A stretch of 64,000 nucleotides of DNA, from positions 18,360 to 82,359 of the forward strand of contig CALVCA010000007.1 in assembly GCA_944325895.1 (NCBI GenBank). The letters are read 5' to 3'. Shown here in pieces: positions 7,675 to 13,848 of the stretch (position 1 is the first letter of the stretch; each line of letters opens with the position of its first letter). The stretch comes from Candidatus Gastranaerophilales bacterium. GTDB taxonomy: Bacteria > Cyanobacteriota > Vampirovibrionia > Gastranaerophilales > Gastranaerophilaceae. The notes under the pieces were generated by a model. The model was not told where the DNA came from and did no database searches. It saw nothing but the letters and a program-made list of their open reading frames with translations. The position numbers and the translations under genes are program-made.

Positions 7675-7703
7675 ATTATATAGGGTTGTTTGATTATTGT
7701 CAA
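7675..7703 (-). promoter_or_regulatory. Consensus promoter for the small hydrophobic peptide mRNA
   Basis: On the minus strand TTGACA (7698-7703), exactly 17 nt, TATAAT (7675-7680). Predicted start near 7668. Both hexamers are perfect matches, which is unusual in this window and fits a dedicated short transcript. Confidence 0.75.
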
Positions 7704-7796
7704 TAAAATGAGGAAATATTATTAATAATCACAATCTATTTAAAAATCAAAAGAGTTTCAATATTATAAATGTTATAACATAATAAAGAGGACGAA

Positions 7797-7901
7797 ATGG
7801 ATTTAAGTAAAAGATTTTCGCAGATTTTGTATGATTATATGAAAATACGTATGTTGTCGAAAGAAGGTTATTGTTATGCAAACCGGATGCTGAAAACATA
7901 A
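7797..7901 (+). CDS. Small hypothetical protein (34 residues)
   Basis: ATG 7797 to TAA 7901, starting MDLSKRFSQILYDYMKIR and ending ANRMLKT. An extended -10-like TGT-TATAAC inside the perfect palindrome ATGTTATAACAT lies just upstream, followed by AGAGGACG as ribosome site 3 nt before the ATG. It is not recognised. It lies divergent from the candidate type I toxin promoter. The rest of the 7902-7987 gap shows only a short inverted repeat (ACAGT/ACTGT near 7935). Confidence 0.4.
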   Translation: MDLSKRFSQILYDYMKIRMLSKEGYCYANRMLKT

Positions 7902-7987
7902 GCTATATATTATATTTCCTTAGAAAAATAAACAGTCTGAACTGTAAACTTTATAATAAAATTGACAGAGTTTCGTTGGATTGTTGA

Positions 7988-9364
7988 TTATCTGAATTTA
8001 CGCATCATTGACATGGCTTTTGTGATGGCATGTTTGCCCATTTTTCCGCCAAATCCGCCCATCATTTTTTTCATATCATTCATACCTTTCATCATCATCC
8101 GCATTTGTTCAAACTGTTTGATGTAAAGGTTTATATTGTGCATATCAATGCCACAGCCTTTTGAGATACGTTTTTTTCGGCTTGTATTTAAAAGAGCGGG
8201 GTTAGCACGTTCTTCGGGGGTCATGCTTTGAATAAATACCTCTATTTTTTTAAATTGTTTTTCGCCTTCGTGAGAGAGTTTTTCACGGTCGTCTTTTGAA
8301 ATCTTCATCCCGGGCAGCATTCCGAGGATTTGATCCATAGAGCCAAGCATTTTCATTTGTTTTTGCATTTTTAAAAAGTCATCAAAAGTGAATTCAGCTT
8401 TAGCCATTTTAGCTTCAAGTTCTTTAGCTGATTTTTCATCAAATACTTCCTGTGCACGTTCTACCAGTGAAACGATATCGCCCATGCCGAGAATTCTTGT
8501 TGCCATGCGTTCAGGATAAAAATCCTCCAAGGCATTAAGTTTTTCACCTGTACCGGTTAATTTTATAGGTTTGCCGGTACAGTGAACAATGCTTAATGCT
8601 GAGCCGCCGCGGCTGTCACCGTCAAGTTTTGTCAGAATTAATCCCGTCAGACCTATTTGAGCATCAAAATTTTCCGCAACATGAACAGCTTCTTGACCTG
8701 TCATTGCATCAATTACAAGCAGTTTTTCGTTTGGTGCAAACATTCTGTCAATTATCAAAAGTTCAGCCATCATATCTGTATCAATTTGCAAACGTCCGGC
8801 TGTATCCAGGATTAATACGTTAAATCCTTTTTCTTTTGCATAATCAATTGAACTTTGTACAATATTTTTGACATCTTTTGAATTGTCAATTGTAAAAACT
8901 TCTACCCCGATTTCATTTCCGAGAGTTTTTAACTGTGTAATGGCAGCCGGTCTGTATACATCACATGCGACCAAAAGCGGGTTTTTACCTTCTTTTTTAA
9001 GTTTTACGGCAAGTTTTGCGGATGAAGTCGTTTTACCCGAACCTTGCAAGCCGAGCATCATAATTAATGCCGGATTACCGTTTAAATCTAATGGTTTTTG
9101 TTCTTTACCCAAAAGTTCAATCAATTCATCATGAACTATTTTAATAAGCTGTTGGGAGGGATTTACACCTTCCAAAACTTTTTCGCCTTCAGCTTTGTCT
9201 TTTATTGCCGAAATAAAGGATTTTACTACCCGTAAATTTACATCCGCTTCCAAAAGAGCACGCCTTATCTCACGTAAAGCTTCTTGCATGTTGTCTTGAG
9301 TCAGTTCTGCTCCACGGGTTTTGCTTATTATATTTTGTAATCTTTCGCTTAAACTTTCAAACAT
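7988..9364 (-). CDS. ffh: Signal recognition particle protein
   Basis: 458 residues, complete. N domain, then the G domain with GLQGSGKTTSSAKLA (G1), DTAGRLQID (G3) and LTKLDGDSRGG (G4). The Met-rich M domain at the end (QFEQMRMMMKGMNDMKKMMG) binds SRP RNA and signal sequences. It targets nascent membrane and secreted proteins to FtsY. The start follows an extended -10 (TGT-TAATAT) by 7 nt without a Shine-Dalgarno, so it may be leaderless. No SRP RNA was recognised in the window. Confidence 0.97.
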   Translation of the reverse strand: MFESLSERLQNIISKTRGAELTQDNMQEALREIRRALLEADVNLRVVKSFISAIKDKAEGEKVLEGVNPSQQLIKIVHDELIELLGKEQKPLDLNGNPALIMMLGLQGSGKTTSSAKLAVKLKKEGKNPLLVACDVYRPAAITQLKTLGNEIGVEVFTIDNSKDVKNIVQSSIDYAKEKGFNVLILDTAGRLQIDTDMMAELLIIDRMFAPNEKLLVIDAMTGQEAVHVAENFDAQIGLTGLILTKLDGDSRGGSALSIVHCTGKPIKLTGTGEKLNALEDFYPERMATRILGMGDIVSLVERAQEVFDEKSAKELEAKMAKAEFTFDDFLKMQKQMKMLGSMDQILGMLPGMKISKDDREKLSHEGEKQFKKIEVFIQSMTPEERANPALLNTSRKKRISKGCGIDMHNINLYIKQFEQMRMMMKGMNDMKKMMGGFGGKMGKHAITKAMSMMRKFR

Positions 9365-9386
9365 ATATTCAATATTAACACAAAAA

Positions 9387-9842
9387 TTATAATGAGGACG
9401 TACAATTTGGACATTTTGTTGCTCTTATGTCAATATTTGAAAAACAATAGGGACATGTTTTTGTTGTAACGGCATTTTGTGAACGAAGTTTATTAATTAT
9501 TTTTATCAGTAAAAATACTGAAAATGCAACAATTAAAAAACTTATTAAAGTATTAATAAAAATACCGTAATTAATTGTTACAACACCTGCATTTCGAGCA
9601 GCTTCAAGAGAAGGATATTTAATAATTTCGCCTTCATAATTAGGTAATATTAAGTAAAGATTTGAGAAATCAACTTTACCCATAATCCAGCCTAAAGGCG
9701 GCATTATAATATCTTTTACCAATGAATCTATAATCTTTCCAAAAGCAGCTCCGATTACAATACCGACCGCCATGTCTATAACATTGCCTTTCATTGCAAA
9801 AGCTCTAAATTCTTCTAAATTTTTCTTTAATTTTTCTATCAT
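9387..9842 (-). CDS. mscL: Large-conductance mechanosensitive channel with C-terminal zinc ribbon
   Basis: 151 residues from ATG 9842, chosen because AAGGAG lies 7 nt upstream; a longer frame to 9989 lacks support. The first membrane helix [20 protein letters not shown] and second helix [18 protein letters not shown] are clear. The C-terminus carries CPYC and CPNC pairs ([20 protein letters not shown]), a zinc-ribbon tail absent from E. coli MscL. It releases solutes on hypo-osmotic shock at the inner membrane. An extended -10, TGC-TACAAT, sits upstream. Confidence 0.95.
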   Translation of the reverse strand: MIEKLKKNLEEFRAFAMKGNVIDMAVGIVIGAAFGKIIDSLVKDIIMPPLGWIMGKVDFSNLYLILPNYEGEIIKYPSLEAARNAGVVTINYGIFINTLISFLIVAFSVFLLIKIINKLRSQNAVTTKTCPYCFSNIDIRATKCPNCTSSL

Positions 9843-9880
9843 TTGTTTACTCCTTATATATTTATTGTAGCAAAATATAT

Positions 9881-9951
9881 AAAAAAAAGCTATGTACTGA
9901 GGTGCATAGCTGTTGATTAGGGATATGTGTATCTTTGTCTCTAAGGAGTAT
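9881..9951 (-). ncRNA. Candidate small RNA with intrinsic terminator, upstream of mscL
   Basis: On the minus strand an extended -10 (TGC-TAATAT, 9958-9966) is followed about 50 nt later by a hairpin (AGCTATG at 9888-9894 pairing with CATAGCT at 9905-9911) and eight T residues (9881-9888). No open frame of useful size lies between. It could be a short sRNA or an attenuator/terminator insulating mscL. No -35 is obvious. Confidence 0.3.
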
Positions 9952-10084
9952 AGTGTTATATTAGCAGAGGTTTTTAAAAATAAAATCATTCATTTTGTTG
10001 ATGTTTTAAAAAATTTTATAACTTTTTTTAAATGCATAGTTTTACTTGAACAAATAAAATTTCAGTGTTAGAATAAAGTTACTT

Positions 10085-10156
10085 AGCGGCATCGTCTAGG
10101 GGTCAGGATAGCAGATTCTCATTCTGTTGACACGGGTTCAAATCCCGTTGCCGCCG
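10085..10156 (+). tRNA. tRNA-Glu (CTC)
   Basis: Cloverleaf by eye. The D arm begins TCGTCTAGGGG. The anticodon stem GCAGA/TCTGT has loop TTCTCAT, anticodon CTC. The T arm is ACGGG-TTCAAAT-CCCGT. The acceptor 3' strand TGCCGCC is followed by G73 and an encoded CCA (10157-10159). The 5' strand reads AGCGGCA, so position 1 is A opposite C72, a mismatch where G would be expected. A weak inverted repeat with a T run (AAAGTC near 10217, GACTTT near 10251) may terminate it. Confidence 0.9.
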
Positions 10157-10322
10157 CCAGTATTTGGAAAAAATTATTTGGCGGTATATGCCTTAAATGT
10201 ATTTTCCCCCTTTTAAAGTCTAAAGAATTTTTAAATTATTTTTGCAGGGGACTTTATCTTTTTTAATAAAAATTAATATAGGAGGGGAATGTTTTTTTAT
10301 TTTTATTTTTAATAATTATTTT

Positions 10323-10712
10323 ATGAAGGATGCATTTTGGTATTATTCATTAAATAAATCTCCGCTAACCCCGCCTAATTGGGTTTTTCCTGTTATATGG
10401 ACTATCCTTTATCTTATGATTGCTTTGTCTTTTTTGTTTTATATTAAAGGTGGTTTTAACAAAGATAAAGTCATACCGTTTATTATTTTTATAATTCAGC
10501 TTGCTTTAAATTTCAGCTGGGCACCGGTTTATTTCGGAAAGCATAATATTCTTTTGGCTTTTTGGATAATAATTTTTCTTATAGTTTTTGTATTTGTTAA
10601 TATAATTCTTTTCTATAAAAAATCTAAAATCGCCGCATATCTTTTAATCCCTTATTTTATTTGGATAGTTTTTGCAGCGTATCTTAATTTTGAGATAGTT
10701 ATGCTTAATTGA
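10323..10712 (+). CDS. tspO: TspO/MBR (peripheral benzodiazepine receptor-like) membrane protein
   Basis: 129 residues from ATG 10323. It carries the TspO signature SLNKSPLTPPNWVFPVIWTI with LNFSWAPVYFGKHNILLAF, and five hydrophobic helices. Family members bind porphyrins and related ligands in the membrane. The start is unusual: AGGAGGGG at 10280-10287 drives a different ATG (10289) in another frame that encodes MFFYFYF and stops at 10312, 10 nt before the tspO ATG. Loss of one T in the T7 run at 10291-10297 would join the two frames. Confidence 0.85.
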   Translation: MKDAFWYYSLNKSPLTPPNWVFPVIWTILYLMIALSFLFYIKGGFNKDKVIPFIIFIIQLALNFSWAPVYFGKHNILLAFWIIIFLIVFVFVNIILFYKKSKIAAYLLIPYFIWIVFAAYLNFEIVMLN

Positions 10713-10726
10713 AAAATTTTAAAAAA

Positions 10727-10797
10727 CTCCCGGAGATGGGTTCGAACCACCGTCGGAAGATCCAGAGTCTTCAGTCCTGCCACTAGACGATCCGGGA
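10727..10797 (-). tRNA. tRNA-Gln (CTG)
   Basis: Minus-strand cloverleaf: acceptor TCCCGGA/TCCGGGA with discriminator G and the U1-A72 pair typical of tRNA-Gln. The anticodon stem GAAGA/TCTTC has loop CTCTGGA, anticodon CTG. The T arm has loop TTCGAAC. CCA is not encoded. Confidence 0.92.
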
Positions 10798-10861
10798 ATA
10801 CATATCAATATTACTACAAATTTTTATTTGTTGTCAAATATGTCAAAAAAATTTTGCTAAT

Positions 10862-11560
10862 TTATTTGTTAAATATATATTTTGGCGAACATCCCCACCC
10901 TGAACCTGTTTCGCAGTCTTGTAAATAATTTTGCGAATTAATAAGAGTACTGTATTCTGAGTTACAAGCATTTATAATATTTCCATGTGCGTTTTCCCAA
11001 AATGTAAGCCCATTTTCGGTTAGTAGAAAATAAAATATATCTTTGCCAACGGTATTTGGTTTTTTAAATCCGTTTACATCTATAAATACTTGATTCAAAC
11101 AACCGTAATTTATTAATGTTCCATCCTGTAATTGGAACGTATTTGAGTTATATCCAGGGTTCAAATAAATCGGTTTTGTATCTTTTTGATACCATTCATT
11201 ATGCCATTTGAAATCGGTTTTAAAAGAATTGTCGTTTGTCGGGTCAAATTCATCTGATAATACTATTGAGCAGTCAAGTCCGTTTTTGACTGCTTTCAGA
11301 TGTTGTGCCAGTTTGCATAAATATATAGGCAAATTTGTCCAGTTTTCTTCTTTTTGAAAAACCATGTTATCTTCTATTTCAACCATTTTCATAGCTTGTG
11401 CAAAAACAGAGTAATTTTTTTTGAAAGCAGCTTTATATTGTAAATCAGTAATTTTATTGATTAAACTAGGTATTGTCAAAATTGCTATAATTCCTATAAT
11501 CCCGAGGGTGATTAGAACCTCTGCCAAAGTGAAGGCGGTACGACGATTTTTGTCAAACAT
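10862..11560 (-). CDS. Type IV pilin-like protein with repeat cassette at its 5' end
   Basis: From ATG 11560 the protein is 232 residues: leader MFDKNRRTA, then FTLAEVLITLGIIGIIAILT, a hydrophobic helix and a Cys-containing soluble domain ending SGWGCSPKYIFNK. A short leader before FTLAE is expected for prepilin peptidase, so 11560 is preferred. The frame stays open upstream to a TTG at 11647, where palindromic repeat DNA would encode RHSERSEESLNEILRLKPQG. A consensus promoter lies at 11835-11863. Its leaderless ATG (11825) is out of frame with the pilin because of an octamer repeat tract. Confidence 0.8.
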   Translation of the reverse strand: MFDKNRRTAFTLAEVLITLGIIGIIAILTIPSLINKITDLQYKAAFKKNYSVFAQAMKMVEIEDNMVFQKEENWTNLPIYLCKLAQHLKAVKNGLDCSIVLSDEFDPTNDNSFKTDFKWHNEWYQKDTKPIYLNPGYNSNTFQLQDGTLINYGCLNQVFIDVNGFKKPNTVGKDIFYFLLTENGLTFWENAHGNIINACNSEYSTLINSQNYLQDCETGSGWGCSPKYIFNK

Positions 11561-11700
11561 ACCTACGTGCGTAGCACCCTGAGGCTTTAGCCGAAGGATC
11601 TCATTAAGAGATTCTTCGCTCCGCTCAGAATGACGTGTAGAAGACAATGCAAAATCTAATGTGTCTACGTGCGTAGCACCGCTCCGCTCAGAATGACTCT
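11561..11700. repeat. Palindromic repeat cluster, copy 1
   Basis: Mosaic of short inverted repeats: CTACG-TG-CGTAG (twice, near 11572 and 11665), GGCTTTAGCC, ATCTC-ATTAA-GAGAT, and ATTCT...AGAAT around TTCGCTCCGCTC. The same modules in the same order recur at 63643-63822. REP-like modules of this kind are dispersed in many genomes. Here the element sits directly at a pilin translation start and is open in the pilin frame. Confidence 0.75.
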
Positions 11701-11825
11701 CGGAAGGGAATAAGGGAATAAGGGAATAAGTTCGTTAAAACGTTATTTTTGTGTAATGTCCTAACAACATTATTAAAAAAGCTACCCTTTATTTTTTCAA
11801 CCCAATTTACCCTTTTATAATTCAT
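11688..11825 (-). pseudogene. Leaderless N-terminal prefix of a pilin gene, out of frame
   Basis: ATG 11825 opens 45 codons (MNYKRVNWVEKIKGSF ... NLFP) and stops at TGA 11688. The second copy of this cassette encodes a closely similar 35-residue prefix (MNYKRVNWVEKIKSRF) that continues in frame into its pilin. Removing two of the three GGGAATAA octamers would restore the frame here. It may be an OFF phase or simple decay. Confidence 0.5.
11706..11729. repeat. Octanucleotide tandem repeat (GGGAATAA)x3
   Basis: Three exact 8-bp units inside the prefix frame of the pilin gene. The homologous position at 63831 has one unit. Sixteen extra bases shift the frame by one, and one or four units would keep it open. 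Confidence 0.85.
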
Positions 11826-11834
11826 AATACTAGA

Positions 11835-11863
11835 ATTATAGTTTGGAATAAAAAAGAAGTCAA
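11835..11863 (-). promoter_or_regulatory. Pilin cassette promoter, copy 1
   Basis: On the minus strand TTGACT (11858-11863), 17 nt, TATAAT (11835-11840), then 9 nt to ATG 11825. The block 11770-11886 is nearly identical to 63879-63996, so promoter and prefix are duplicated together. Confidence 0.7.
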
Positions 11864-11893
11864 TAAACTTAAAAAATGCCGGAAAGTGTTCAG

Positions 11894-11950
11894 CTACTTT
11901 AATTTCAGGAGGGGGACTATCTTATCCGCTTTTATTTCAATTGTTTTCAT
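11894..11950 (-). CDS. 18-residue leader-like peptide
   Basis: ATG 11950 to TAG 11894 encodes MKTIEIKADKIVPLLKLK with an AAAGGAG ribosome site. A promoter TTGACA (11996-12001), 17 nt, TTTAAT (11973-11978) lies upstream. It ends a few bases before the duplicated pilin cassette begins (near 11886), so it may be the 5' remnant of a gene cut by the cassette or a real leader peptide. Not recognised. Confidence 0.35.
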   Translation of the reverse strand: MKTIEIKADKIVPLLKLK

Positions 11951-12005
11951 TTCTTAACTCCTTTTTCTTTTTATTAAATATTATTTTACACTTTTTGTCA
12001 ATTAT

Positions 12006-13166
12006 TTACATGGCTCTTATTATTGACTTTATATTTTCATCGGTAATTTTCAATAGTGCAACTGTTTTTGCAGTATCGTCCAAATTACCAAGCGATTTTA
12101 AAATTTCTGCCGTTTTTAGTATGATAGTTTGGTTATTACATTTTAAAAGTTCACGTATCGCTGTCAAATTCGTTGAAAAATCCAATGCTGTATATACAAA
12201 TGGACTTTCTTCTTTTAGTTGAAAATTTACTTTTGAAAGCAATTCTTTTTTGTCAATATTAAACAACAGTTTTTTGATGTCATTGATTTCATTTTTCGTG
12301 TTTTTGTCTTCATCAAACAGATATTCGTCGTTTTCCGTCAGAGTTTCAAACTTTTCACGTGCGTTTAGTAATACAACGGCGGCACGGCTGTCTTCAAATT
12401 CGGTTTCAATATATTCAAGGGCATCATAAAGTTCAAAATCAAAAATTTGCGAAAGTCCTAAAATTTCTCCAAGTCCGTTTATTATACAATTTACAATTAA
12501 AAGTCCGTTTTCAAAATCGTTTTCTAAGATCTTGAGAATACTTTCCAAATAAGGAATTTCGCCGGCAATATTTTCTGCCAAAGCCGATTGTTTCATTGCT
12601 TCAATTATATTGGCTAAGGCATCTTTTTTTCCGTATGATACCAAAAATTTTACGGCGGAAAGTTTTTCAAAGTCATCGTCTGATTTGAGTTTTTCTATAG
12701 CTTCAAAATAAGAGTTTTCCTCTTTCATTGCGGATAATGCTATGGCACAATTTGCGTTTAAGTATTCATTTTCGGTGTAAGAATTTTTTTTCAATAAATC
12801 TATTGAAATTGGATCTTGTATATATGAAAAAAATTTTGCTGCATATGTTTTTTCATTGTCAGTTCCATTTTCGAGTAATTCAAGCATTTTATCCGTTAAG
12901 TCTTCGTCAGCATATTTTGCCAAAGTTGATACAATAAAATCTTCATAAGAAGGTGAATAGTATTTCAAAAATTTTAAAACGGTTTTCCAATTGTTGATAT
13001 TAGTTGCTTTTTCAAGTCTTTCGGCAACATTTTGTTTTACAAAATCAAATAAAAAGCTGTCTTTGTCAACTAATTCCGCAAACAATTTTTCATCTGAGTT
13101 ATCCATGATATATTTTGCCGCATACTCATAATCACGCGGGTTTTTTCCGGTTAATTTTTTAAACAT
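12006..13166 (-). CDS. HEAT-repeat-like alpha-solenoid protein
   Basis: 386 residues, acidic and all-helical in character, with degenerate repeats such as NGTDNEKTYAAKFFSYIQDP, NANCAIALSAMKEENSYFEA and FEKLSAVKFLVSYGKKDALA. No signal peptide or membrane segment. It follows the SLOG/DprA-like gene by 14 nt on the same strand and is probably co-transcribed. HEAT-like solenoids act in protein binding; no partner is evident. A second HEAT protein is encoded at 56974-57831. Confidence 0.65.
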   Translation of the reverse strand: MFKKLTGKNPRDYEYAAKYIMDNSDEKLFAELVDKDSFLFDFVKQNVAERLEKATNINNWKTVLKFLKYYSPSYEDFIVSTLAKYADEDLTDKMLELLENGTDNEKTYAAKFFSYIQDPISIDLLKKNSYTENEYLNANCAIALSAMKEENSYFEAIEKLKSDDDFEKLSAVKFLVSYGKKDALANIIEAMKQSALAENIAGEIPYLESILKILENDFENGLLIVNCIINGLGEILGLSQIFDFELYDALEYIETEFEDSRAAVVLLNAREKFETLTENDEYLFDEDKNTKNEINDIKKLLFNIDKKELLSKVNFQLKEESPFVYTALDFSTNLTAIRELLKCNNQTIILKTAEILKSLGNLDDTAKTVALLKITDENIKSIIRAM

Positions 13167-13180
13167 TTTTTATCTCAAAT

Positions 13181-13768
13181 TTAATCTAAATAAAATACAG
13201 TAATTACTTTGTGCCCTTCTTCTGCGTATTGAACAGCATTATGCAAAGTTTTGCTTGTATGAGATAAGAAGCATATTAATTGATTGCAATCATCAATAAT
13301 TTCTCTGTTGCATACACGGGAAGCATCAGCAAGCGTCATCATTGCACGGTCTGCATGCTCAACTATGTTGGGAACTCCGATTAATTGATCCTGAACGTCA
13401 GATGGCTGCTGACCTATTGTTTGAGGTAAAATAACTTTTAATTTTTCGGGGTTTGCTTTCATTGCACCTCTAATTGCAGCGGCATTTGTACCTGAAGAAC
13501 CGCCTGAGGTGATAATTATGTTGCCTTGTCTGACTAAAGCTGTAGCAAGTGTTTCTATCATTTGTTGATGCGTAATAGGAAGGTTACGGCTGCCGATTAT
13601 CGCTATTCTTTTTGCTGATTGTTGGATTGTAGCAAGCTCCATTGCAAGTTCATCTACAGTGTTCGGCGAATTCGATTTAACTGTATCCATATCGTCATCT
13701 ATCGGAACAACTATTGAACTTTGTTTATCAGTGTCTTCATCCTTCGAATTCATTAAAAATTGAGCCAT
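13181..13768 (-). CDS. SLOG/DprA-like nucleotide-binding protein
   Basis: 195 residues from ATG 13768, chosen because AGGTAGG precedes it; an in-frame ATG at 13786 has none. The Rossmann-like core shows AKRIAIIGSRNLP, GNIIITSGGSSGTNAAAIRG and DDCNQLICFLSHTSKTL, matching the LOG/DprA/SMF fold. It lacks the length and C-terminal winged helix of full DprA, so a natural-competence role is uncertain and nucleotide or sugar-nucleotide binding is possible. It shares a divergent region with uvrD, where an extended -10 (TGA-TATAAT) faces this gene. Confidence 0.7.
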   Translation of the reverse strand: MAQFLMNSKDEDTDKQSSIVVPIDDDMDTVKSNSPNTVDELAMELATIQQSAKRIAIIGSRNLPITHQQMIETLATALVRQGNIIITSGGSSGTNAAAIRGAMKANPEKLKVILPQTIGQQPSDVQDQLIGVPNIVEHADRAMMTLADASRVCNREIIDDCNQLICFLSHTSKTLHNAVQYAEEGHKVITVFYLD

Positions 13769-13848
13769 TTTACCTACCTTTTGCATTTAATATTTTTTTC
13801 GCTTATGATGTATTATATCATGAAAATCAGATTTTGGGAATAGGGTTT

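Noticed and set aside
7489..7700. 6S RNA or SRP RNA at the ispF-ffh gap
   Set aside because: There is no SRP Alu/S-domain signature (GGAAG loop region) and no single long 6S-like duplex; the convergent promoters and small ORF fit a type I module better.
9843..9989. Longer start for mscL at 9989
   Set aside because: The extra 49 residues do not match MscL, cover a terminator hairpin and the mscL promoter, and ATG 9842 has a strong ribosome site.
11572..11700. CRISPR array suggested by repeated CTACGTGCGTAG blocks
   Set aside because: Only two short copies per cluster, irregular spacing, no spacers and no cas genes; a palindromic dispersed element fits.
13714..13848. Longer start for the PcrA helicase
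   Set aside because: This stretch overlaps the divergent SLOG gene and promoter region; the conserved PcrA N-terminus begins at GTG 13849.
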